From: Streptomyces marianii
Lineage (GTDB): Bacteria > Actinomycetota > Actinomycetes > Streptomycetales > Streptomycetaceae
Assembly: GCF_005795905.1 (NCBI RefSeq)
Contig: NZ_VAWE01000002.1
Location: forward strand, 1-64,000
Length of the DNA: 64,000 nucleotides
Direction: 5' to 3'
Each line of letters starts with the position of its first letter. Within the stretch, counting starts at the first letter, position 1. Positions 1-7,660 of this stretch are shown in pieces. The notes under the pieces were generated by a model. It ran no database searches, had not been told where the DNA came from, and was given only the letters and a program-made list of their open reading frames with translations. Both the position numbers and the translations under genes were made by a program.

Positions 1-19
1 CCTTCGCGGGAGTGAACTG

Positions 20-210
20 CTTGCCCCGTGCTTCGCACGGGGCGCCCCGGCCGTTGGCCGGGGAGTGCCGGGGCTGTGCCCCGGTGGCAGGGGGCTGCGC
101 CCCCTGCTGGGTGGGTGGTGGGCCGGCGCGCCCTGCGGGCGCTTGGCCGGGGTGTGGGTGGGTAAGTGGGCTGGTTGCGTGGGGTGTTGCCGGGCCTGCG
201 GCCCTGGCGG
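20..210. repeat. Tandem GC-rich palindromes (telomere-like or nested terminators)
   Basis: Six perfect hairpins with three-base loops lie here: stems at 23-31/35-43 (loop TTC), 45-52/56-63 (GTT), 68-74/78-84 (TGT), 87-95/99-107 (TGC), 128-133/137-142 (TGC) and 192-196/200-204 (TGC). The first four run almost end to end. Streptomyces linear-replicon ends carry rows of such palindromes with CTTCG or CTGCG-type loops, so this may be a telomere-proximal region. A cluster of intrinsic terminators is the alternative. Bases 205-394 hold no gene that I can support. Confidence 0.5.
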
Positions 211-394
211 GGGGTCAGGTGGGGTGTCGGGGCGGGCTTCACCCGTGGCCGGTTGGTCGGGTGATCGGGGGGCGAGTGGGTGGGGCTCCTCCGCTGCGCT
301 CCGGTGCCCTGGGGGGTGCCGATGTGGTCTTGTTTGCGTTCGCTACCGCCTTTTCGGGCCTTTCCGGTGGTGACTCCTTGTAGTGGTGTTGAAG

Positions 395-409
395 TTTGCA
401 AGTTACAAA
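395..409. promoter_or_regulatory. Palindromic operator-like site 1 (TTTGCAAGTTACAAA)
   Basis: A 15-bp near-palindrome lies upstream of the GTG at 479. Its best copy, CTTGCAAGTTGCAAG at 13848-13862, lies directly before the paralogous gene at 13878. A third copy is at 23071-23085. The site is likely bound by a dimeric regulator, perhaps the product of the adjacent gene. Confidence 0.45.
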
Positions 410-478
410 GTGGTTGGCAGTCAGAACCCTTGGCCGGGTGGCGCGTTCGCAGGACAGGGGTCGGCCGGAGGCGGCACG

Positions 479-1084
479 GTGTACGGCGTGGAGGAGACAG
501 GGCGCGTGGGCGGGATCACGACGGTGACGGTGAAGCTCGACGAGGCTGTCGCCGTCGAGGCGCGGCGGCGGGCGGAGGACGGCAAGCGGGCGCGGGCGGT
601 GCTGTCGGCCGAGGATCGCTGGTACACCTACCGGCTGCCGAGGGAGGAGGCTGCCCGGGTGCGGGCGGCGTGGCGGGCCGAGGTTGAACGGCTGCGTCTT
701 GCCGGGGAGTTGCTCGACACGCTCGACGTCCTGGGCGCCTTCGGGGTTCGCGCCGAGCTCCGGGCCCGGGGCTGGGATCGCCGCTGGCCCCCGCTCCCGC
801 CCGAGGCGCCCGCCGAGAAGGGGCGCTGGCCCGGGAGCCGTGATCGGCGCTACAGCGGCTCCCTCACCCTGCGCCTGCCGGCCGAGCTCGCCGCCCAGAC
901 TCGCGCCGGCTGCTGGGACGTCTCCAAGGAGGCGATCGCCAAGCTCCGCCGGTGGCGGGACCGCAACCCCGGCACCGTTCGCGACGTCGACCAGCTCCGC
1001 CTCTACGAACAGCACGCCGCCAACATCACCACCCCCGGCGATATCTGGCGGGCCGCCATCCGACACACCCTCACCATCACCTAG
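479..1084 (+). CDS. Unknown protein, paralogue of the 13878 gene
   Basis: This 201-residue protein has no family I can name. The GTG at 479 is chosen because GGAGG (467-471) sits seven bases upstream. It is clearly paralogous to the 223-residue product of 13878-14549. Shared blocks include a middle LLDTLDVLGAFGVRAELRARGWDR-like stretch, a GRWPGSRD motif, an AKLRRWRDxNPG motif and a C-terminal TTPGDIWR-like motif. The start is beta-like (TTVTVKLD) and the next part helical, which would suit a ribbon-helix-helix type DNA-binding protein, but that is inference. The palindromic site at 395-409 lies upstream. Confidence 0.75.
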   Translation: MYGVEETGRVGGITTVTVKLDEAVAVEARRRAEDGKRARAVLSAEDRWYTYRLPREEAARVRAAWRAEVERLRLAGELLDTLDVLGAFGVRAELRARGWDRRWPPLPPEAPAEKGRWPGSRDRRYSGSLTLRLPAELAAQTRAGCWDVSKEAIAKLRRWRDRNPGTVRDVDQLRLYEQHAANITTPGDIWRAAIRHTLTIT

Positions 1085-1483
1085 AGCAGGCCGAGCTGAA
1101 GCGGCGCCACCGGCTGTCCGGGGCGCGCCCGGCGGGCACCGGCAGCGCTTGGGCTGGAGGGCGACAGCGCGGCGGCGGCTCCCCGGGGGCGAGTGGTGAG
1201 TGCGCAGGTCGGCGGGGGGACACCACGGGGCGGAGGAAGGGGCGGGGCGCAGCGGGGCGTCGGGGGTGCCTGCTTCTCGCGGGCCGGCGGCCCCGGGGCG
1301 GGAGGGCATCTTCTCGGTTGTGCTCTGTGGCCTGGGGGGAGATCGGGGCGGGGAAGCGTACGTCGTCTCCGGGGGCGCGGGCCGGCGACTCGCGCCGGCA
1401 GGCCGCGCGCTGTCACGATCGGCTCGCACGCCGGGCCCGTCCCGGCCCGCCTGAACACCCCACCTGCCCACGGAGGCGCCGTC
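1085..1483. other. Intergenic region with polar 12-mer
   Basis: No gene is supported in this stretch of about 400 bases. The 12-mer GGGGGACACCAC is at 1215-1226, in the same orientation as its six other intergenic copies. Confidence 0.5.
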
Positions 1484-1705
1484 ATGTCCACTCCCCCGCC
1501 CGTCCCGCCGGCCCCGGCCGGCGGCCGCGTCGGTGCGGCCGAGGCCGCCATCGTCATCTGCGCCATCACCGCGGTGACCGTCCTCGCCGTCCTCGACCGG
1601 CCCGTCCCCGCCCTCCTGACCGTCCTCGTGGCGGCCTCCGGCCTCCTGCTCCTGCCCGGCCGCGCCCTGCGTCTGCTCGCCGCTCTCACCGGCGGCCGGC
1701 CGTGA
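1484..1705 (+). CDS. Small two-helix membrane protein
   Basis: This 73-residue protein starts at an ATG preceded by GGAGG (1472-1476). After a proline-rich N-terminus of about 18 residues there are two hydrophobic segments (roughly residues 22-40 and 44-64) separated by a short LDRPVP turn, which fits a helical hairpin in the membrane. Its stop codon overlaps the GTG of the next gene (GTGA), so the two are translationally coupled. The same architecture, a small two-helix protein followed by an XRE-type protein, recurs at 20657-21984. No function is recognised. Confidence 0.75.
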   Translation: MSTPPPVPPAPAGGRVGAAEAAIVICAITAVTVLAVLDRPVPALLTVLVAASGLLLLPGRALRLLAALTGGRP

Positions 1706-2589
1706 CACCCGTTCCCGGCCCCGCCCGGCAGGGTGGTGAGCCGGCCGAACTCGCCACCCTGCGCGGCTGGCTGCGCGGGGCGAAGATCGCCGCGGCCCCG
1801 GCCGCCCGGGCCGCCGGACAGCGGGCGACGTTCCAGTACCTCGCCGACCGTGCGTGCGCGTACGGAACCGCGTACGTGGTGTCCGCCTGCACGCTGCGCC
1901 AGGCCCTCGACGGCCGCCTACCCACCCTGCGCACCGCCCTCGCGTTCGCCCGCGGGGCCGGGGCCGACGAGGAGACCGCCCGCCGGCTGTGGGCGGCGGC
2001 CGACCGCGCCGTCCACCCGCCCCGGCGCCGTCCCGCCCCGTACGTCCCCGGCCGCTTCACCACCCCGGCCGGACTCGTCCGCGCCATGAACGCCGTACGC
2101 GCGACCGCGCCCGAGGCCAGCCTGTCCGCCCTCGCCCGCACAGCTGGGCCCGGGCTCTCCTCCAGCACCCTGCACCGGCTTCTCACCGGCCGGCAGGTGC
2201 CCACCACCGCGCAGCTGACCGCGTTCGCCGCCGCCTGCGACGCCGGCGAGACGGCCACCGCCGCGCTCCTGGCCGGGCACCACCGCGTCGTCAACGGCCC
2301 CCCGCCGCCGCCCTTCTACCCGTGCGCGTACGCCGAGGAAGCCGAGGAACGGCGCCAGCGGGACGAGGACGCCCGGCCCTGGCTCGCCGAGCCGGAACTC
2401 GACTGGTACGAACAGCAGCGGCGCGACGAGGAAGAAGCCGACTTCCAGCGGTGGGTCCGCGACGTCGGGGCCCACCTCGACGAACTCCAGGACGACGAAC
2501 AGGCGCAGCACACCGGCCCGCACGCGGGCCCCGGAGAGGGCACGGGCGGCGTGCTCGCCGTGCGGCTCCGGGCGGCCCGCGGGCAGTGA
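1702..2589 (+). CDS. XRE-like DNA-binding protein with two degenerate HTH units
   Basis: This 295-residue protein begins with a GTG overlapping the stop of the upstream membrane-protein gene. Two segments look like the recognition-helix end of Streptomyces XRE domains: one around residues 55-80 (TLRQALDGRLPTLRTALAFA) and one around residues 145-180 (STLHRLLTGRQVPTTAQLTA). A proline-rich linker and a strongly acidic C-terminal third (EEAEERRQRDEDARPW and on) follow. The first helices of each unit are poorly conserved. A regulatory role, possibly tethered through the membrane partner, is inferred only from pairing. Confidence 0.65.
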   Translation: MTPVPGPARQGGEPAELATLRGWLRGAKIAAAPAARAAGQRATFQYLADRACAYGTAYVVSACTLRQALDGRLPTLRTALAFARGAGADEETARRLWAAADRAVHPPRRRPAPYVPGRFTTPAGLVRAMNAVRATAPEASLSALARTAGPGLSSSTLHRLLTGRQVPTTAQLTAFAAACDAGETATAALLAGHHRVVNGPPPPPFYPCAYAEEAEERRQRDEDARPWLAEPELDWYEQQRRDEEEADFQRWVRDVGAHLDELQDDEQAQHTGPHAGPGEGTGGVLAVRLRAARGQ

Positions 2590-2602
2590 CCGGCCGGCCG
2601 GT

Positions 2603-3109
2603 TCAGCGGCGTTGGCCCAGGGAGGGCAGCCCGGCCGAGGCCGTGCGCACGCTCCGGCCGCGGCGGGCGGCACGGCGGTCCTTCAGGATCTGGCGGCCCC
2701 GCGCCCTCCACACCTGCGCCTCCTCGGCGCGGTCGGCCTCGCGGTGCACCGCGGCAACGCGCAGGACCGCGGCGCGGGCCCGGGCGGTCAGGGTCTCGGC
2801 CACCGGCGACAGCGGGCCCTCGACCCGTACGGCGCCGGGAGCTCCCCGCAGGCACAGCACCAGAAGCGGGCCGGCGTCGGCGTCGTCGAGCACGCGCACG
2901 TACACCCGGGCTCGGGACTGGCCGGCGGCGATCCGCGCGAGGCCCTCCAGCTCCGGCCACGTGGACGGCAGCAGGACGTCCTCCGCCGCGGCGTGCGGCG
3001 CCGGCCGCCACGACGCCGCCCGCAGACCCTGACCCTCGCGGCGCACCCGTACGCCGATCACCGGCCACGGCCCGCCGGTCAGTGCCGGATGCCCGATCTC
3101 CTCGCCCAT
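2603..3109 (-). CDS. Hypothetical protein
   Basis: This is a 168-residue protein of unknown family. I start it at the ATG at 3109, preceded by GGGAGAG, and not at the longer upstream reading. The N-terminal half looks like alternating strands (VIGVRVRREG, ARVYVRVLDD, LLVLCLRGAPG). The C-terminal half is a long arginine- and alanine-rich helix, so a small alpha/beta protein with a basic tail is likely. It converges with the XRE-like gene to its left. Confidence 0.6.
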   Translation of the reverse strand: MGEEIGHPALTGGPWPVIGVRVRREGQGLRAASWRPAPHAAAEDVLLPSTWPELEGLARIAAGQSRARVYVRVLDDADAGPLLVLCLRGAPGAVRVEGPLSPVAETLTARARAAVLRVAAVHREADRAEEAQVWRARGRQILKDRRAARRGRSVRTASAGLPSLGQRR

Positions 3110-3287
3110 CGCCGCTCTCCCGCCGCTCGCGTCCGCTCCTCGCAGTATCGCCGCCGGTCTCCCGCTGCCGGCCCCGGGCCGGTCAACGCCTGCGGTGGGC
3201 GCCGGGTGTTGCCGGCTCCGCAACACCCCGCGGCCCGGGGTCTGAGGGCATGGCCGGGCAGGCCGGCGAAGAGGTTGTCCGTTCAGA

Positions 3288-4231
3288 TCACAGGGGGGAC
3301 ACCACCGTGCGGCGCACGTACCCGTCCAGGCCCGGCAGTTCGGGGCGCAGCCGGGCGACGTGTGCGGTCAGTGCGCGGACCGCGGGGCGGCGGGCCTCCA
3401 GCGGCGCGGCGTGCTCGATCAGGAGCAGCTGGGTGAAGGCGCCGGCCGTGTCGCCGGCGTCGATCAGGGCGCGGGCGGTGTCGGTGGCGGCGCGGGCGCG
3501 GCGTTCGGGGGCGGGGAGGTGGGCGGGATGCAGGCGGCGGGCGGCCGCGAGGGCGGTGTCGAGGTCGCCGAGGTGGCGGTGGATCCCAATCCGGTAGAGA
3601 GCGCACTGGTCGGCGGTCAGCTCCCGGGGGCGGTCGGCGGTGTGCGGGTGGCGGGCGAGGCGGGCGGCTGTCTGCTCGGCCTGGGCCGCGAGGTCGCGGG
3701 CGAGGGCGGTCCGGTGGGCCTGGGCAGCGGTGTAGGCGGCGGTGAGCGCCGCCATGCCGGCGGCCTCGAGGTCGGCGGCGGTGGGTCGGGGGGTGGCCGT
3801 CAGGTGGGTGCGCGCCTGGTGGAGCAGGAGGAGGGCCTGGTCGGTGCGGCCGGTGCGGCGCAGTGGGGTCGCGGCCGCGCGGGCCGCGGCGGCGAGGACC
3901 ACCGGGTCTCCGGAGCGGGTGGCGGCGGTGCCGGCCCGGGCCGCGTACGCGCCGGCTGTGTCGGTGCGGCCGTGCTTGACCGCCAGTTGGGAAGCCAGCA
4001 CCCACACGCCGGCGGCGAGGGCGGCGCCGGCCGGGCCGCGTTCGGTGCTGCGTTCGGCGGCGTCCAGGAGCAGCGGCAGCACCCGGCCGAGCCGGCCGCG
4101 AGCAGGCGGCGTGCCGCGGCGACGTCGCCGGTCGACAGCCGCGGCGCCGGGGCCGCCCATGCTGCCGTCGGGACCGTGAGCGCCCCGGCTCCCAGGGCTA
4201 GTCCTGCCGTCAGCATGCTGCGTCGCTCCAC
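3288..4231 (-). pseudogene. Frameshifted Tat-signal helical-repeat (TPR-like) protein
   Basis: The start is the GTG at 4231 with GAGGAG upstream. The first residues form a twin-arginine-type signal (VERRSMLTAGLALGAGALTV, ending near AWAAPAP). That frame then fails. The family's helical repeats (LPLLLDAAERS..., then RTDQALLLLHQARTHL and on) continue in another frame down to 3288. One missing G near 4091-4096 would restore LLAAGLGRVLPLLLDA. In Streptomyces, regulators of this class carry TPR-like repeats. Either the gene is inactive or this is an assembly error in a GC run. The C-terminal codons coincide with a copy of GGGGGACACCAC (3294-3305, reverse reading). Confidence 0.7.
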
Positions 4232-4560
4232 ACCCGTCTCCTCGTCTTCTCGCCCGGCGCCGGGCCGGAGTCTCGACGCTACGGCCGGCCGGGCCGTACG
4301 GGCAGGGCGCACAACGTCGGCGTCGTGCGCCCCTCAAGGGGCCGCCGGCCGCCGGGCGGCCGCGGATGTCCGAGGTGGTCACTACGATGTCGGGAGCACC
4401 ACCAGGGCAACCGCGCCGCGCCCGGTCCACGACCCCGACGCCCACACCGCCGGAGGGGACCGCAGACGTCTGAGACTCGCGCGAGCAGCCTCGTCATGCC
4501 CTCCCTTCCCGGACGGCCGGCGCGTGTGGGGCACTGGCCGAGCAAGGGACGTGAGACGTC
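4232..4560. other. Divergent intergenic region
   Basis: No gene is supported. It separates the leftward frameshifted gene from the rightward gene at 4561. A TACGAT hexamer at 4383-4388 could be a -10 element for either side, but I find no convincing -35. Confidence 0.4.
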
Positions 4561-5277
4561 ATGACCGACCGCCGCACCCGCCAGTTCGACCGCGCCGTGC
4601 GCGAGTACCAGCGCGCCCACCCCGAAACCACCCTGCCCGAGGCCCGCGAGGCCGTCGCCGCCCGCGCCGCCGCCCGGCCGCCGGGCGGGCGGCCGGCCCG
4701 GATCCCCGGCGCACCGCTGCCCCGCCCCGGGGAGACGCTGGACGGCTACACGAAGCGGGTCGCTGCCGCGGCCGGTGTCCACCGGCACCGGGCCATGGAA
4801 CTCCTCGGCCTGGCCCCCGGCTCCTCCGCCACCGAGCGCCTGGCCGAACTCACCCGCGACCCGCTGCCCGGCGACGTCGTCCAGGCCCTCGTCGCGGCCA
4901 CCGGCATGACCCCCGCACAGGCCCGCGGCCTCGTCCCCACCGGCCCGGCCCCCGCCGCCGGCGCGGCCACGGGCCTGGAGCGCCTGGCGCGGCAGGTGCT
5001 CGACGAGAAGCTCATCCAGCGCGGCGGTAAGGGCAAGACCCGTACGGACGCGCGCACGATGGCCCGGCTCCTGGCCGAAGCCGGCGCGCGGCGCCCCCTC
5101 CTCATCGACACCGACCCGCCCGGCAACCTCGGCGGCTGGGCAGAGCCGGCGTTCCGCCCCGTGCTCGTCGACCTGCCGTGGCCGGCCGAAGGCACCACAC
5201 CACCCGCGGACCCCGGCCTCGTCGACGAGGTCCTCAAGGAGCTCGGCATCGGCCCCACCACTGCCCAGGACGAGTAG
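4561..5277 (+). CDS. TniQ-like N-terminus with a short ParA-like P-loop segment
   Basis: This is a 238-residue protein. Residues about 55-125 (ETLDGYTKRVAAAAGV ... ERLAELT ... TGMTPAQARGLVP) resemble the helical N-terminal unit of TniQ-type proteins. Residues 154-160 read RGGKGKT, matching the ParA deviant Walker A (KGGxGKT) except that the signature lysine is arginine. An ALLAEAGARRPLLIDTDPPGN-like stretch (D183-T-D185-P) follows, as after the Walker A of ParA/Soj. The remaining ParA fold is missing: the protein ends about 50 residues later. It could be an adaptor or a degenerate ParA fusion. The ATG is at the end of ACGTC with no strong RBS. Confidence 0.55.
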   Translation: MTDRRTRQFDRAVREYQRAHPETTLPEAREAVAARAAARPPGGRPARIPGAPLPRPGETLDGYTKRVAAAAGVHRHRAMELLGLAPGSSATERLAELTRDPLPGDVVQALVAATGMTPAQARGLVPTGPAPAAGAATGLERLARQVLDEKLIQRGGKGKTRTDARTMARLLAEAGARRPLLIDTDPPGNLGGWAEPAFRPVLVDLPWPAEGTTPPADPGLVDEVLKELGIGPTTAQDE

Positions 5278-5358
5278 TCCGCGACGTCCCCGGCCGGCGC
5301 GGAGCAGAGGGCCGGAACGCGTCGGACTGCTGGCCGGCTCCTGCTGCGAGAACGCCGG

Positions 5359-5465
5359 TGTCACGCTGTCACGTTCCACCGCAGCGCCCGTGCGGCAGCC
5401 ATTCGTGCAGGTCAGAGCATATGTGGGTGGAGCGTGACACTGCAGCGTGACGCCGGGCGTGACAC
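5359..5465. repeat. 108-bp intergenic element, copy A
   Basis: It starts with TGTCACGCTGTCACG (5359-5373), has CAGGTCAGAGCATATG at 5408, and ends with three direct GCGTGAC repeats (5432-5465). The outer ends GGTGTCACG and CGTGACACC form a perfect 9-bp inverted repeat. A GGGGGACACCAC 12-mer follows at 5484-5495. It lies between two converging genes. Confidence 0.7.
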
Positions 5466-5653
5466 CCGCGGTTGCCTGGACAGGGGGGACACCACGCGAG
5501 CGCCGGCGTCACGCCCGGTCGGCTGGTGGCCAGCCGGCTGGGGCGTCTTCCGCAGGCCGCCCGCCCGCCGGTGCGCGGACGGCAGACCGTCAGCCCGGGT
5601 CTCCGGAGGTGCGTGGTGTCCGGCGGCCCGGGCGACGCGTCGGGCTCACGTGG

Positions 5654-7024
5654 TCAGCGGGTGCGGGACGTCTCCAGCTGGGCTCGGGTGTACGTCGTCA
5701 CCCCGGACTGGGGGGTGGTCCGCAGCAGCTCGAACAGGCTGCTCTCCGGCTCGTGGGCGCCTGCCTTCATCGCGGGGGCGGAGATGTCGTCCAAGAGGAC
5801 GCCCGCGAGCTGGGCGAGGGTGTGGCAGCCGGTTCCGGAGTAGCCCCAGCTGACGCCCCAGCCCTCGCGGGCGGGGGCGAACCACAGCGTCCCGTCCTCG
5901 GTGCGCACCCAGCTCGTCTCGCCGCTCAGGATCAGGGCGGCGAGCGGGGAACTGGTGGGCAGGCGCTGCAGGCACAGGGTGAAGAGGTCCTCGCGGTCGG
6001 TGCCGGGGGCCCGGCGCAGTGCCGGGATGCCGGTGACCGGGTCGAGCAGCAGGATGTCCGACTCGTCGTGGGCGTTGTCCAGGAGGTGCTTCTCCAGCAC
6101 GGTGGGTGCCTGCCCGCGGTCGGCCGGCACCAGGCGCTGCTCCCATTCCCGGGCGACCGGGCAGGCCGTCGGGTCGACGACGACGGCGCCGCCGGTGTGC
6201 CAGTCCTGTCCGCCGTCCCAGCGCTGGGCGAGGCCGGCGACGCGGTGGGCCAGCACGTCCCGGCGTTCGGTGATGGACAGCCAGCCGGCCCGGCGCACCA
6301 TCTCCGGGGGCGCGGCCGGTTCCGGGTGGCGCAGCTCGGCGGGGACGGCTCCCAGGGCGAGGTGGGCGCCGTCCCCGCCGTCGGCCGCGTTCTCCAGCAG
6401 CTCGGCGACATGGCGGGTGACTGCGTCGTGGTCGCGGGCGCGGATCTCCCGGGCGAGGTGCAGGCAGAGTTCGGCGGCCGGGGAGCCGTCCGGCTCCCCG
6501 GCGGCGAGCTCGGCCAGCGCGCCGACGGGGTTGGTGACGTGGCAGGCCGGGACCACCGCCGGCGGGGTGCCGGGCCGCCAGGCGGCGATGGCGTCGCGGT
6601 CGCGCAGCGTGGCGAACCAGTACGGCGCGCGCTGCCCGAGCACCATGGCCAGGCGAGCCCATGTCGTCTCGTACTGGTCGGCCCCCTCCTGAAGGTCGCA
6701 GGCGATGAGCTTGGGCACGTACGGGTCGGAGACCTGGGTGGCCGCCATCGCCACCGCCACGCACGCGTACCGGGCTTCGGTGCGCTCCCGATGACGTCGG
6801 CGCAGGGCGCGGATCGCCGCGTGTACCTGGCCGTTGCCGTCGTGCAGCGCGTGCGCGAGGCCGAATCCGCCGCGGTCGGTCTCCCACCGCAGCACGGCGT
6901 AGTCGTCGACGAACTCCACCTCGTCGAACTCGGCTCGCCGGCCGCCGGACCAGCGCTCCAGCCATACTCCGCCCTCACTGCTGGTGGCGGACCTCTCCGG
7001 CGCGCGCCGGCTGAACAGGCTCAT
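5654..7024 (-). CDS. Hypothetical protein, 456 residues
   Basis: The ATG at 7024 is preceded by GGAGGGG. No domain is recognised. The protein reads as a mixed alpha/beta cytoplasmic protein with a charged start, a glycine/aspartate-rich DGNGQVH region near residue 65, and a C-terminal segment rich in aromatic residues (EGWGVSWGYSGTGCHTLAQ). There is no signal peptide or membrane segment. It stands alone between two copies of the 108-bp repeat. Confidence 0.75.
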   Translation of the reverse strand: MSLFSRRAPERSATSSEGGVWLERWSGGRRAEFDEVEFVDDYAVLRWETDRGGFGLAHALHDGNGQVHAAIRALRRRHRERTEARYACVAVAMAATQVSDPYVPKLIACDLQEGADQYETTWARLAMVLGQRAPYWFATLRDRDAIAAWRPGTPPAVVPACHVTNPVGALAELAAGEPDGSPAAELCLHLAREIRARDHDAVTRHVAELLENAADGGDGAHLALGAVPAELRHPEPAAPPEMVRRAGWLSITERRDVLAHRVAGLAQRWDGGQDWHTGGAVVVDPTACPVAREWEQRLVPADRGQAPTVLEKHLLDNAHDESDILLLDPVTGIPALRRAPGTDREDLFTLCLQRLPTSSPLAALILSGETSWVRTEDGTLWFAPAREGWGVSWGYSGTGCHTLAQLAGVLLDDISAPAMKAGAHEPESSLFELLRTTPQSGVTTYTRAQLETSRTR

Positions 7025-7660
7025 GAAGATTCCCCTCCTGGAACATCAGGTCGGCACGTACGCGGGCACCCGGGCCCGGCACACGCGCCCGGACAGTCCT
7101 TTCCACAACGCTGTGCTGCCACGCCCCGCACCGGCGGCGGGCAGCGCGTTCACTCGATCCTGGACGTGCCGCCCTGTGGACACGGACTGAGCGGCAGCGC
7201 GGGCGCCGGAACAGGCTGACCGGTATGCGGGTGCCGCAGGCCGGAACATCGCCCGGCAGCCGGCGGCAGGGGTGCGGCGGGCGGCCCGCAGCACGGCCGG
7301 CGAGGCGCCCGGTAGCGAGCACCCCCCGGGGCGGCGACACGACAGCGGGCCGGGCACGGCCGGGACTGCGGCCGGACCACACGGGACCGAGGAGGGCCGG
7401 TCGGGCGGCTTGGCCTTTGGCGCTGTGGGGGAAGGCCGGTGTCACGCTGTCACGCTTCACCGCCCGTTTCCGCTCGGCGGGCATCGGTGCAGCTCAGAGG
7501 GCATGTGAGTGGAGCGTGACACTGCAGCGTGACGCCGGGCGTGACACCCGTGGTTGCCGCGGGGCAGGAGGGGACACCACGCGAGCACCGGCGTTCCGCC
7601 CTCGGAGGCGGCGTGCCGGTCGGCCCCCGCCGACGCGGCCGCGTTCTGCCTAGCTGGCGG
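7025..7660. other. Intergenic region with copy B of the 108-bp element
   Basis: About 640 bases without a supported gene. It holds repeat copy B (7440-7547) and a GGGGACACCAC copy at 7570-7580. Confidence 0.5.
7440..7547. repeat. 108-bp intergenic element, copy B
   Basis: It has the same layout as copy A: TGTCACGCTGTCACG at 7440-7454, an AGCTCAGAGGGCATG middle box, and GCGTGAC repeats to 7547. Homology with copy A extends through the following GGGGACACCACGCGAGC, so A and B are duplicates of about 150 bp. Confidence 0.7.

Noticed and set aside
239..1708. 489-residue minus-strand frame over the left end
   Set aside because: Proline/arginine/glycine-rich shadow of the plus-strand genes at 479 and 1484. 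It has no RBS or domain.
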